Shown: positions 1 through 9,100, counted from the first letter of the stretch. The stretch is 64,000 nt of DNA from Limnohabitans planktonicus II-D5 (GCF_001270065.2 NZ_LFYT02000021.1:1-64000); one strand, 5' to 3'. Made by a program: numbers and translations. Notes: generated by a model not told the origin, from the letters alone.

Positions 1-126
1 GGTTCTTGCGATGGGGGCAGGTCAATCACTGAGATTTTCAACTTCAAGGATCCTCATTGGGTTCCTTTGAGTTTGTTTGCGAGCAGGTGAGTTGAGCAAC
101 TCCAGCTTCGTTCTGGGCTGCAAGCC

Positions 127-876
127 TTACGCTGGTCGAATCCTCAAATTCGAAAAATATCCGGTTGTGCCGTCGTCAACCCACAGTCCGATGCCTCCCG
201 ATTTTCCGCCTAAGCGCAGGTCATCCACCGTCAGTATCTCGATGCCATCGACCAACGCACGCAGTTTCTTGCCTGAAATGTCCAGGCGCAGTGTGTGCCA
301 GGTGTTCAGTGCAATCTGTGCACCGGCCTCGTACTTGCCAGGAAAACGGTTGCGCGAGACATCGAAGTGAAAATCCGGATGGGCAATGTATTGCACGGCG
401 CGCACGTTGCGAGGCGCAGGTGGGGGTGGCAAATTCTTGCTGCCATTGGCCATGCGAAGGTATACAGCCTCGAACTCCTTGGCTTGGGCGCCGACATGAA
501 ATGCCAAGCCGACAAAGGCGCGCGCGTCAGGGTCGCCTTTGCCGTTGATCACACCAGCCAGATCGACTTCCAAAGAGCCATCGGAAAAACCGGCAGAAAG
601 GGCAGCAAACGTCGCGGCATTCCCGCCGTTGCGTAGGGACCTGGCTTGGGCTTCTGCTGTCAGGTTGACAGCGACGCAGTTGCGGCCGCCAAACTGCGCC
701 GCCGCTACTGTCACGTCCGAGGGAACCAAATCGAGAGCTGTGCCCAAGGTGGATTGCCAGTCACCTTTTCCTGCCAGCAGCTTGGTTGTGACCAATCCAC
801 CCGCAGACACGACACATGCCTGGCTGAGCAGGCGCAATGCGTCGCGTCGGTTGAAGTCTTTGTGGGGGTTTTTCAT
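127..876 (-). CDS. Tat-exported protein with LamG/DUF1080-like domain
   Basis: A 249-residue protein of unknown specific role. The N-terminus (MKNPHKDFNRRDALRLLSQA) has a twin-arginine motif followed by a hydrophobic stretch, so export by Tat is likely. The rest resembles the concanavalin-like fold of DUF1080/LamG domains: it speaks of beta-strand-rich segments and ends in a typical 'GGKSGGIGLWVDDGTTGYFS' pattern seen in such domains. The upstream in-frame codons to 957 add a stretch without signal character, so the ATG at 876 is preferred; a weak GGAA lies just before it. The gene stands alone and faces away from the repeat region. Function (carbohydrate-binding or hydrolase-like) is inference only. 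Confidence 0.7.
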   Translation of the reverse strand: MKNPHKDFNRRDALRLLSQACVVSAGGLVTTKLLAGKGDWQSTLGTALDLVPSDVTVAAAQFGGRNCVAVNLTAEAQARSLRNGGNAATFAALSAGFSDGSLEVDLAGVINGKGDPDARAFVGLAFHVGAQAKEFEAVYLRMANGSKNLPPPPAPRNVRAVQYIAHPDFHFDVSRNRFPGKYEAGAQIALNTWHTLRLDISGKKLRALVDGIEILTVDDLRLGGKSGGIGLWVDDGTTGYFSNLRIRPA

Positions 877-1451
877 ATGGGTTGTTCCAGAAAATGCTTT
901 TGGTTGAGGTGTTGGCAGTTTTGTCGGGCTCAACTTTGCCCACTTTCCTAGGTTCAACAGTCTTCTGGATTTGAACCAGAAGCGTCAACAATCTACTTGC
1001 TAAGGTCCAGTGGGTCCTTGGGCTTGTCAACACTTTGGCTGTGAACGGCCCAGCAAGTTGCCTTATGGGACCCGAGGCTTAGGAGCAAGGCCTACATACC
1101 AAAGGAGTCCGTTTTTTGATTCACAGTTGACCTGAGTTTAATGTCGAAAAATTAGATAAAGCATGCATTCAACGCACTTGTGACATGCGCAAAACTCGAT
1201 GCCCTGGACTTGGTTTTGTGCTGGATGACCCTGCTACACCATTTGCTGCAGCACCCGACGGGTCGCAGCACCAGCGCTGACTTGTTTGTCACACCGTCCG
1301 CATTCAGCTGGCACTGGGCTGGATATGAGAAGTGTTCGGTGAACCCGTGCGGGTACCGTAAAGAGTGGCCAGCCACTGCGATCAATGCACGCGTCATCCT
1401 CAGCGTGGGCTACACCGCCCCCATGCGGCTGGCTGCCAAAAGCAGCCTATG
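877..1451. other. Intergenic region without recognisable gene
   Basis: About 575 bases between the Tat protein and the first repeat array. Short open frames occur on both strands (for example around 1152-1524) but none resembles a family I know, none has a convincing ribosome binding site, and one runs into the repeat. It may hold decayed sequence, as the neighbouring lpdA and transposase remnants do. Confidence 0.4.
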
Positions 1452-1838
1452 GATTCGGCCCTGTGAAGTTTTCAATGCCCAAAGAACTTGTAGGTCGGTG
1501 GTCGAAGACCCCGACGCTGGTTGAACAGACACCCCTGCTTGTTTCATCCAGCAGTGCCCGAACAAGCAAACGTCGGACTCTGCGAGTGCCGACCTACGAG
1601 AGGACATGTTTCACGCATTTCAAACTTCAGCGTTCCAGATCAATGGATTCGCCCCTGTGAAGTTTTCAATGCCCAAAGAACTTGTAGGTCGGCGGTCGAA
1701 GACCCCGACGCTGGTTGAACAGACACCCCTGCTTGTTTCATGAAGCAGTGCCCGAACAAGCAAACGTCGGACTCTGCGAGTGCCGACCTACGAGAGGACA
1801 TGTTTCACGCATTTCAAACTTCAGCGTGCCAGATCAAT
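1452..1838 (+). repeat. Tandem array 1: two 194-bp REP/BIME units
   Basis: Two copies of a 194-bp unit in direct tandem; the marker GTAGGTCGG sits at 1490 and 1684, exactly 194 bases apart. Each unit begins GATTCGSCCCTGTGAAG, carries a REP (GTAG followed by a bulged GTCGG...CCGAC hairpin), then about 60 bases of linker, then a second REP in reverse orientation ending CCGACCTAC, and closes with GATCAAT. The first unit shares diagnostic variants (TGGTCGAAG, CATCCAGCAG, GCGTTCCAG) with the units at 4612 and 4806 of the large array, which implies recent exchange between arrays. Open frames of about 65 codons across it are by-products. Confidence 0.95.
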
Positions 1839-1861
1839 AAGTTGATGGTGAATCAAGGGTG

Positions 1862-2740
1862 TTAGATGGCCGCAATACAGCCTCTGAGCCATTGCAAACC
1901 TGGGTCCTTGTCAGTTTGGGTGTGCCAGTACATGGCCACTTCAAAATCAGGGATGGGGATCACCGGTTCCACCACAGACATATGGTCTGGCAATTGCATG
2001 CCTTTGATCAACCGGGCAGGTGCGTTGAAGGCCAACTGCGCCGCGCAGGCCAATTCAATGGCGCTTGCAAAACTGCGCGCCCTGCAGGCGATATGGCGTG
2101 GATGTGCGTTGAGCTGTGCGTCCACAAGGTTGGTCTCGGCTTCTTCGGTTGCCAGCACCACATGATGCAAGTTCAGATAGCGGCTGCGTGTCAGTGGCAG
2201 CGCTGACTTGGGGACAAGTGTCATGAAAGATTCGCGTAACAAAATCCGGCGCTTGGCCCAGGGGTAGTTGCCGTCAGGTGATAGCAAAGCCAGTTCCGCC
2301 ACCTGGTTTTCCAGTGAGCCCACGCCCAGATCACCACCATTGAGCAAGTGCAGTCTTACGCCCGGCGCGCTCCAGCGCAGTTGCCGCATCAGGGGGGCCA
2401 AAAGCACCGTGATTTCATAGTCGGTGCAGGCAATACGAAATGCACGTTGGCTTTTGTGTGGGTCGAAAACCCTTGGGCTACTGAGTTGGCTGATGCGCTG
2501 CAAGATCTCATCGAGATCCGGCATCAGCGCCAGTGCCCGGGTTGTCGGTACCAGTGCTCGGCCCACCGGTGTGAGCAAAGGGTCACCCAAGGCCTGCCGC
2601 AAGCGGCTCAGTGCACGGCTCATGGCCGATGGGGTCACGCCACAAGCTGCTGCTGCCGCAGCCACTTGGCTGTGTTTGAGCAGCATCTGCAGGGCAATCA
2701 GCAGGTTCAGGTCCAGACCCGTAGATTCGATTTTGCGCAT
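1862..2740 (-). CDS. LysR-family transcriptional regulator
   Basis: A 292-residue regulator. Residues about 9-65 form the LysR winged helix-turn-helix, with the recognition stretch 'ACGVTPSAMSRALSRLRQAL' and the following 'GDPLLTPVGRALVPT'. The remaining 200 residues match the periplasmic-binding-like effector domain in length and outline. It stands isolated between a two-unit repeat array and decayed genes, so no target operon is visible; LysR regulators often control a divergent neighbour, and what lies divergently here (2741-2988) holds no gene. Its target may have been lost with the deletion that left the lpdA stump. No strong Shine-Dalgarno precedes the ATG. Confidence 0.9.
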   Translation of the reverse strand: MRKIESTGLDLNLLIALQMLLKHSQVAAAAAACGVTPSAMSRALSRLRQALGDPLLTPVGRALVPTTRALALMPDLDEILQRISQLSSPRVFDPHKSQRAFRIACTDYEITVLLAPLMRQLRWSAPGVRLHLLNGGDLGVGSLENQVAELALLSPDGNYPWAKRRILLRESFMTLVPKSALPLTRSRYLNLHHVVLATEEAETNLVDAQLNAHPRHIACRARSFASAIELACAAQLAFNAPARLIKGMQLPDHMSVVEPVIPIPDFEVAMYWHTQTDKDPGLQWLRGCIAAI

Positions 2741-2988
2741 TTTAGGATTGCGTTGTGTGCATCAATAATTGTATCTATCAGAATTAAACGCACTTTGCCG
2801 AAATCATTTTTGATGCTTGTGATGAAGCCTGTTTTGTTCACCTGGATTGCTGTCTCCAGCTCAATCGTGATGACGACACCACGGCATGTGCAAATCAATT
2901 CCACCGAAGACAACCACAAGCACTTGGTTGATTTTTTGATTTTGCTTTCACCCAAAGGAAAGCTACCGAAGCGGCCTGTGGGGGCTGA

Positions 2989-3338
2989 ACCTGGACCGAA
3001 GCCAAATCGCAAGGCTTCAAGGTGAAAAAGGGCTTGTTCCCTTGGGCCGCTTCAGACGGCGCCATTGCCAACTGCCGCTACGAAGGCGTGACCCAACTGC
3101 TGTTTGACGATTCACCTGAGGTGCATACGAACGGGGGCCACGGCAAAATTCTCGGCGGCGCAATGGTGGGCACGCGGGCGACATGCTTGGCGAGATTGCA
3201 CTGGCCATCGAAATGGGCGCAGACGCCGTCGACATCGGCAAAACCATCCACCCACCCCCCACGCTGGGCGAAAGTATTGGCATGGCGATGGAAGTGGCGC
3301 ACGGGTCATGCAACGATTTGCCGCCTGCGAAGAAGTAA
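2989..3338 (+). pseudogene. lpdA: 3' remnant of dihydrolipoamide dehydrogenase gene
   Basis: Read with one frameshift, this stretch encodes the last ~115 residues of dihydrolipoyl dehydrogenase (E3 of the 2-oxo acid dehydrogenase complexes). The first part reads TEAKSQGFKVKKGLFPWAAS and continues to [10 protein letters not shown]; a loss of about four bases near 3174 then shifts frame, and the rest reads [31 protein letters not shown] and LPPAKK before TAA at 3336. The dimer-interface histidine motif region (HPHPTL in the family) reads HPPPTL here, a further defect. The N-terminal FAD and NAD domains are absent. The gene's own terminator survives downstream. Clearly non-functional. Confidence 0.85.
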
Positions 3339-3353
3339 GTCGGACTGAAACTC

Positions 3354-3397
3354 AAAACTCAATGCCCGATCCGGCACCGGATAGGGCATTGAGTTTT
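3354..3397 (+). terminator. Intrinsic terminator of the lpdA remnant
   Basis: A long inverted repeat: AAAACTCAATGCCC (3354-3367) pairs with GGGCATTGAGTTTT (3384-3397), with an inner ATCCGG/CCGGAT extension and a two-base loop. The A-run before and T-run after make it bidirectional in form. It lies 16 bases after the lpdA stop. Confidence 0.85.
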
Positions 3398-3467
3398 GGT
3401 TGCTCGAATAAGCGCCGCAGCAATGCTGTGCATTGGTACAAAATTCATATCGACTCCATCCAAGCCC

Positions 3468-3602
3468 ATGCGCTATAACGCACGCCACTGCGAGCGCACG
3501 CTGCTGTATCAAACGTTGGCCGAGCACTACGAAACATGGCTGGTGTTTGCTTGCGCGGTCCAGTTCGACGGGCAAGTCGACCACTACAGCCCCAAGCCCT
3601 AT
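3468..3602 (+). pseudogene. IS91-family transposase, N-terminal stump
   Basis: The 45 codons from the ATG at 3468 read MRYNARHCERTLLYQTLAEH... and YETWL...FDGQ.DHYSPKPY. This matches the start of IS91-type (rolling-circle, HUH-like) transposases, whose N-terminus carries 'LLYQ..AEHYETWL' before the zinc-binding domain. The frame is cut directly after PKPY, where the 194-bp repeat array begins (GATTCGG at 3604); neither the zinc-binding nor the catalytic region is present in the window. Family assignment is from memory of the motif, so moderate confidence. Confidence 0.7.
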
Positions 3603-3603
3603 C

Positions 3604-6512
3604 GATTCGGCCCTGTGAAGTTTTCAACGCCCAAAGATCTTGTAGGTCGGCGGTCGAAGACCCCGACGCTGGTTGAACAGACACCCCTGCTTGTTTCATG
3701 ATGCAGTGCCCGAGCAAGCAAACGTCGGACTCTGCGAGTGCCGACCTGCGAGACGATATTTCTCACGCATTTCAAACTTCAGCGTGCCAGATCCATCGAT
3801 TCGGCCCTGTGAAGTTTTCAATGCCCAAAGAACTTGTAGGTCGGCGGTCGAAGACCCCGACGCTGGTTGAACAGACACCCCTGCTTGTTTCATGCAGCAG
3901 TGCCCGAACAAGCAAACGTCGGACTCTGCGAGTGCCGACCTACGAGAGGACATGTTTCACGCATTTCAAACTTCAGCGTGCCAGATCAATCGATTCGGCC
4001 CTGTGAAGTTGTCAATGCGCAAAGATGTTGCAGGTCGGCGGTCGAAGACCCCGAGGCTGGTTGAACAGACACCCATGCTTGTTTCATGAAGCATTGCCCG
4101 AGCAAGCAAACGTCGGACTCTGCGAGTGCCGACCTACGAGAGGATATGTTTCACGCATTTCAAACTTCAGCGTGCCAGATCAATGGATTCGCCCCTGTGA
4201 AGTTTTCAATGCCCAAAGATCTTGTAGGTCGGCGGTCGAAGACCCCGACGCTGGTTGAACAGACACCCCTGCTTGTTTCATGAAGCAGTGCCCGAACAAG
4301 CAGTCGTCTGACTCTGCGAGTGCCGACCTGCGAGAGGACATGTTTCACGCATTTCAAACTTCAGCGTGCCAGATCAATGGATTCGCCCCTGTGAAGTTTT
4401 CAATGCCCAACGAACTTGTAGGTCGGCGGTCGAAGACCCCGACGCTGGTTGAACAGACATCCCTGCTTGGTTCATGCAGCAGTGCCCGAACAAGCATACG
4501 TCGGACTCTGCGAGTGCCGACCTGCGAGAGGACATGTTTCACGCATTTCAAACTTCAGCGTGCTAGATCAATGGATTCGGCCCTGTGAAGTTTTCAATGC
4601 CCAAAGAACTTGTAGGTCGGTGGTCGAAGACCCCGACGCTGGTTGAACAGACACCCCTGCTTGTTTCATCCAGCAGTGCCCGAACAAGCAAACGTCGGAC
4701 TCTGCGAGTGCCGACCTACGAGAGGACATGTTTCACGCATTTCAAACTTCAGCGTTCCAGATCAATGGATTCGCCCCTGTGAAGTTTTCAATGCCCAAAG
4801 AACTTGTAGGTCGGTGGTCGAAGACCCCGACGCTGGTTGAACAGACACCCCTGCTTGTTTCATCCAGCAGTGCCCGAACAAGCAAACGTCGGACTCTGCG
4901 AGTGCCGACCTACGAGAGGACATGTTTCACGCATTTCAAACTTCAGCGTTCCAGATCAATGGATTCGCCCCTGTGAAGTTTTCAATGCCCAAAGAACTTG
5001 TAGGTCGGCGGTCGAAGACCCCGACGCTGGTTGAACAGACACCCCTGCTTGTTTCATGCAGCAGTGCCCGAACAAGCAAACGTCGGACTCTTCGAGTGCC
5101 GACCTACGAGAGGACATGTTTCACGCATTTCAAACTTCAGCCTGCCAGATCCATCGATTCGGCCCTGTGAAGTTTGCAATGCCCAAAGAACTTGTAGGTC
5201 GGCGGTCGAAGACCCCGACGCTGGTTGAACAGACACCCCTGCTTGTTTCATGAAGCAGTGCCCGAACAAGCAGTCGTCTGACTCTGCGAGTGCCGACCTG
5301 CGAGAGGACATGTTTCACGCATTTCAAACTTCAGCGTGCCGGATCCATCGATTCGGCCCAGTGAAGTTTTCAATGCCCAAAGAACTTGTAGGTCGGCGGT
5401 CGAAGACCCCGACGCTGGTTGAACAGACACCCCTGCTTGTTTCATGCAGCAGTGCCCGAACAAGCAAACGTCGGACTCTTCGAGTGCCGACCTACGAGAG
5501 GACATGTTTCACGCATTTCAAACTTCAGCCTGCCAGATCCATCGATTCGGCCCTGTGAAGTTTGCAATGCCCAAAGATCTTGTAGGTCGGCGGTCGAAGA
5601 CCCCGACGCTGGTTGAACAGACACCCCTGCTTGTTTCATGAGGCAGTGCCCGAACAAGCAAACGTCGGACTCTGCGTGTGCCGACCTACGAGAGGACATG
5701 TTTCACGCATTTCAAACTTCAGCGTGCCAGATTAATGGATTCGCCCCTGTGAAGTTTTCAACGCCCAAAGAACTTGTAGGTCGGCGGTCGAAGACCCCGA
5801 CGCTGGTTGAACAGACACCCCTGCTTGTTTCATGAGGCAGTGCCCGAACAAGCAAACGTCGGACTCTGCGTGTGCCGACCTACGAGAGGACATGTTTCAC
5901 GCATTTCAAACTTCAGCGTGCCAGATTAATGGATTCGCCCCTGTGAAGTTTTCAACGCCCAAAGAACTTGTAGGTCGGCGGTCGAAGACCCCGACGCTGG
6001 TTGAACAGACATCCCTGCTTGTTTCATGCAGCAGTGCCCGAACAAGCAAACGACGGACTCTGCGAGTGCCGACCTGCGAGAGGACATGTTTCACGCATTT
6101 CAAACTTCAGCGTGCCGGATCAATCGATTCGGCCCTGTGAAGTTTGCAATGCCCAAAGATCTTGTAGGTCGGCGGTCGAAGACCCCGACGCTGGTTGAAC
6201 AGACACCCCTGCTTGTTTCATGAGGCAGTGCCCGAACAAGCAAACGTCGGACTCTGCGAGTGCTGACCTGCGAGAGGACATGTTTCACGCATTTCAAACT
6301 TCAGCGTGCCAGATCAATGGATTCGCCCCTGTGAAGTTTTCAACGCCCAAAGAACTTGTAGGTCGGCGGTCGAAGACCCCGACGCTGGTTGAACAGACAT
6401 CCCTGCTTGTTTCATGCAGCAGTGCCCGAGCAAGCAAACGTCGGACTCTGCGAGTGCCGACCTGCGAGAGGACATGTTTCACGCATTTCAAACTTCAGCG
6501 TGCCGGATCAAT
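3604..6512 (+). repeat. Tandem array 2: fifteen 194-bp REP/BIME units
   Basis: Fifteen direct copies with no insertion or deletion: the marker GTAGGTCGG (CAGGTCGG in the third) occurs at 3642 and every 194 bases to 6358. Each unit holds REP hairpin 1 (GTAG, then GTCGG-bulge-GGTC-GAA-GACC-CCGAC) and hairpin 2, its mirror image (GTCGG-ACTC-TGC-GAGT-bulge-CCGAC, then CTAC). The outer ends are imperfect inverted repeats (GATTCGG..CTGTGAAGTTTTCAATGC against GCATTTCAAACTTCAGCGTGCC.GATC). Variants are patchy: 5000/5194 and 5388/5582 form near-identical dimers, 5582 and 5776 near-identical neighbours, so growth by unequal crossing-over is likely. No spacer or gene lies between units. Confidence 0.97.
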
Positions 6513-6514
6513 AC

Positions 6515-6666
6515 AAAACGCAGTTGACCGCATTGACTCCGCTACGCACCCGATGGCACAGCCCTGGGCGGCACTGGCCGTCTTTGCAGGGGTGCAGCCT
6601 GCGGCCTCCTCGCGCCTGGCCATTGCCCCCAAGGACAGCACCCTCGGGCGCGTTCAACTGCGTTTT
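6515..6666. repeat. 152-bp segment bounded by 13-bp inverted repeats
   Basis: AAAACGCAGTTGA at 6515-6527 is exactly the reverse complement of TCAACTGCGTTTT at 6654-6666. The interior (about 126 bases) has no recognised gene. It starts three bases after the large array. It may be a small mobile element or a chance pairing; no target duplication was seen. Confidence 0.35.
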
Positions 6667-6672
6667 CTAGGT

Positions 6673-7368
6673 TTAAGAGAAAACGTCCCACAGCCCCCAT
6701 TCGTTGGGCAACGGCGACACCAAACGCAGCAGCTGCCCGCTGACCGGGTGGAGCAGTTCCAGGCTTTGTGCATGCAACCACAGGCGCTGCAGCCCGATCA
6801 AATCTGCCACGGCCCTGTTGAGTGGACCTTTGCCGTGTGTGGCGTCACCAATGATGGGGTGAGCGATGTGTTTCATGTGGCGGCGCAACTGGTGGCGGCG
6901 GCCGGTCAAGGGCTGCAGTTGCACCTCGGCCCAGCGCAGGCTTGGAAATTCACCTTGCGCAATGGGCAGCTCACCCCGTTTCAAGGTGGCATAGCGTGTC
7001 TGGGCGGGCTGGATTTCTTCGCGTTCGCTGCGCATATCGTCCGGCATGCGCTTCAAGGGGTGGTCGATCAAACCCTCTGGCAAGGGCCAACCCCGCACGA
7101 TGGCCCGGTAAGTCTTGTGCAGACCCTCGCCCTTTTCAAAGGCCTGCCCCAGCGTGCGGGCTACCTCGGCGCTCAGCGCAAACACCAGCACGCCGCTGGT
7201 GCCTTTGTCCAGGCGGTGCACCGGCCATACATGTTGCCCGATCTGGTCGCGCAGGGTTTGCAGCACAAAGCGGGTTTCGCCCTTGTCCAGCGGGGTGCGA
7301 TGCACCAGCCAGCCCGTGGGCTTGTTCACGATGGCGAGATAATCGTCCAGGTAAAGGATGTCGAGCAT
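6673..7368 (-). CDS. truC: tRNA pseudouridine(65) synthase TruC
   Basis: A 231-residue RluA-type pseudouridine synthase. The catalytic aspartate sits in [15 protein letters not shown], and the family motifs [10 protein letters not shown] and [20 protein letters not shown] are intact. The close match of the start ([20 protein letters not shown]) to E. coli TruC points to modification of U65 in tRNAs. The true start is therefore the ATG at 7368; a longer TTG start at 7392 is possible. The start codon overlaps that of the divergent yaaA by two bases in a CATG, so each gene's leader lies inside the other's first codons. No good Shine-Dalgarno is visible for 7368. Confidence 0.9.
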   Translation of the reverse strand: MLDILYLDDYLAIVNKPTGWLVHRTPLDKGETRFVLQTLRDQIGQHVWPVHRLDKGTSGVLVFALSAEVARTLGQAFEKGEGLHKTYRAIVRGWPLPEGLIDHPLKRMPDDMRSEREEIQPAQTRYATLKRGELPIAQGEFPSLRWAEVQLQPLTGRRHQLRRHMKHIAHPIIGDATHGKGPLNRAVADLIGLQRLWLHAQSLELLHPVSGQLLRLVSPLPNEWGLWDVFS

Positions 7369-8143
7369 GTTGTTCTTATTGTCACCCGCCAAATCTCTGG
7401 ACTACGAAACCCCCGCAGCGGGCGTGCCCCACACGCTGCCGCAGTTCGTGCCGCAATCGCAGGCCCTCATTGAGGTGCTGCGCCAAATGTCGCCCCAGCA
7501 AATCGCCGAGTTGATGGACTTGTCAGACGCGCTGTCGGCCCTGAATGTGGCCCGCTACGAAGCCTGGACGCCTAAGTTCACCGCCAAGAACGCCAAACAA
7601 GCCGTGCTGGCCTTCAATGGCGACGTTTACGAGGGCCTGGACGCCAAAACCCTGTCCGCGCAAGACCTGGACTGGGCGCAAACCCATGTGGGCATTTTGA
7701 GTGGCTTGTATGGCGTGTTGCGCCCGCTGGACTGGATGCAGCCCTACCGCCTGGAAATGGGCACCACGCTGCAAACCGACAAGGGCAGCAACCTGTATAA
7801 ATTTTGGGGGCCGCAAATTGCTGAGTACCTGAACGCCCAGCTGGCCAAAGACAAAACCCCCGTCATCGTCAACCTGGCCTCGCAAGAGTATTTCAAGTCG
7901 GTGGACCGCAAAACCCTCAAGGCCCGCGTCATCGAATGCGTGTTCGAAGACTTCAAGGGCGGCAAATACAAAATCATCAGCTTCAACGCCAAGCGGGCGC
8001 GGGGCTTGATGGCACGGTTCGCCATCCAAAACAAAGTCACCCACCCCGAAGGTCTGCTGGGTTTTGACCTGGAAGGCTATGCCTACGACCCGCAAGTGTC
8101 CGAGCCTGACCGTTTGGTGTTCCGTCGCAAGGTGCAGGCATGA
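7367..8143 (+). CDS. yaaA: Peroxide stress protein YaaA (UPF0246)
   Basis: A 258-residue member of the YaaA/DUF328 family, a DNA-binding cytoplasmic protein that in E. coli lowers free iron during hydrogen peroxide stress. The N-terminus [14 protein letters not shown] is the family hallmark and fixes the start at 7367, with AAAGGA 8 bases upstream; ATG 7358 would add three residues. Later motifs include [34 protein letters not shown] and [13 protein letters not shown]. It overlaps queF by four bases (ATGA), so the two are translationally coupled. Confidence 0.93.
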   Translation: MLFLLSPAKSLDYETPAAGVPHTLPQFVPQSQALIEVLRQMSPQQIAELMDLSDALSALNVARYEAWTPKFTAKNAKQAVLAFNGDVYEGLDAKTLSAQDLDWAQTHVGILSGLYGVLRPLDWMQPYRLEMGTTLQTDKGSNLYKFWGPQIAEYLNAQLAKDKTPVIVNLASQEYFKSVDRKTLKARVIECVFEDFKGGKYKIISFNAKRARGLMARFAIQNKVTHPEGLLGFDLEGYAYDPQVSEPDRLVFRRKVQA

Positions 8144-8985
8144 ACACTCCTGAACAATCGCAACTGGGCAAGTCCAGCGCCTATGTAGACCAGTACGACG
8201 CCAGCCTGCTGTTCCCCATTCCCCGCGCCACCAAACGCGCTGAAATCGGCGTCACCGGGCAACCCGTGTTTTTTGGGGCCGACTTGTGGACCGCGTTTGA
8301 GCTGTCCTGGCTCAACACCAAGGGCAAGCCGCAGGTGGCGCTGGCGCACATCACGGTGCCTGCTGAGAGCACCCACATCGTGGAGAGCAAGTCCTTCAAG
8401 CTGTATCTGAACAGCTTCAACAACACGCGGCTGGAAAGCGCCGACGTGGTGCGCGACATGATCCGTCGCGACATCAGCGCCGCCATCTGGCACGGCGGCA
8501 CCATGCAGGCCAGCGTGGGCGTGAAGCTGCTGCTGCAAGAGCAATTTGACGCCGAGCCTGTGCACGAGCTCGACGGCCTGAACCTGGACCGCATGGACAT
8601 CGAATGCAGCCGCTACCAGCCCGCGCCCGACTTGCTCAGCGCCACCGCCGATGAGGCACCGGTCACCGAAACCCTGGTCAGCCACTTGCTCAAAAGCAAT
8701 TGCCTGGTCACAGGCCAGCCCGACTGGGGCAGCGTGCAAATCACTTACAGCGGCCCGCAAATCGACCAAGCGGGTCTGCTGCAATACATCGTGAGCTTTC
8801 GCAACCACAACGAGTTTCATGAGCAATGCGTCGAGCGCATCTTCATGGACATCTGGACGCGCTGCAAACCCACCAAGCTCACGGTGTACGCCCGCTACAC
8901 CCGCCGCGGCGGGTTGGACATCAACCCTTGGCGCACCAGCGCACCGGGCGCATTGCCGCCCAATGTGCGCACGGCTCGGCAGTGA
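8140..8985 (+). CDS. queF: NADPH-dependent 7-cyano-7-deazaguanine reductase QueF
   Basis: A 281-residue enzyme that reduces preQ0 to preQ1 in queuosine biosynthesis. The length fits the two-module (YqcD/QueF type II) T-fold form. The substrate-binding motif [16 protein letters not shown] (from E82) and the catalytic cysteine in [12 protein letters not shown] (C188) are present, as is the C-terminal [16 protein letters not shown]. It starts in the ATGA overlap with yaaA. The pairing has no known biochemical reason. Confidence 0.96.
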   Translation: MNTPEQSQLGKSSAYVDQYDASLLFPIPRATKRAEIGVTGQPVFFGADLWTAFELSWLNTKGKPQVALAHITVPAESTHIVESKSFKLYLNSFNNTRLESADVVRDMIRRDISAAIWHGGTMQASVGVKLLLQEQFDAEPVHELDGLNLDRMDIECSRYQPAPDLLSATADEAPVTETLVSHLLKSNCLVTGQPDWGSVQITYSGPQIDQAGLLQYIVSFRNHNEFHEQCVERIFMDIWTRCKPTKLTVYARYTRRGGLDINPWRTSAPGALPPNVRTARQ

Positions 8986-9060
8986 GCTGGGTAGTTTGGG
9001 TTAGCCATTTAGCGACGACAGCCTGTCAGCATCAAGCGGTGCGAGAAGGGTTGGAGACAC

Positions 9061-9100
9061 TTGAACCATTGAGCGTTCGGTGATATATTGCCAGCAATAT
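9061..9100 (+). promoter_or_regulatory. Promoter and palindrome of the PIN/RHH pair
   Basis: TTGAAC (9061-9066), 17 bases, TATATT (9084-9089) form a sigma-70 promoter whose start site would fall at about 9096-9099. The palindrome ATATTG-CCAG-CAATAT (9085-9100) covers the -10 region and the start codon at 9099, the expected place for autorepression by the ribbon-helix-helix antitoxin. No Shine-Dalgarno precedes 9099, so the messenger may be leaderless. Confidence 0.6.

Noticed and set aside
1152-1718. Short frames upstream of and across array 1
   Set aside because: No known family, no ribosome site, and part of the coding lies in the repeat.
2707-3012. 101-codon minus-strand frame upstream of the LysR gene
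   Set aside because: It overlaps the LysR start and the lpdA remnant, and no homology or ribosome site was seen.
3673-6297. Many overlapping frames of 65 to 102 codons on both strands of the arrays
   Set aside because: They repeat with the 194-bp unit, change frame from unit to unit because 194 is not a multiple of three, and have no ribosome sites or family resemblance.
3604-6512. CRISPR array
   Set aside because: There are no unique spacers; the whole 194-bp period is repeated, and no cas gene is nearby.
3604-6512. Integron cassette array with attC sites
   Set aside because: No integrase, no cassette genes between copies, and the inverted ends do not show the attC core.
6220-7473. 417-codon frame across the array end and truC
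   Set aside because: It runs antisense to the well-supported truC gene and starts within the repeat.
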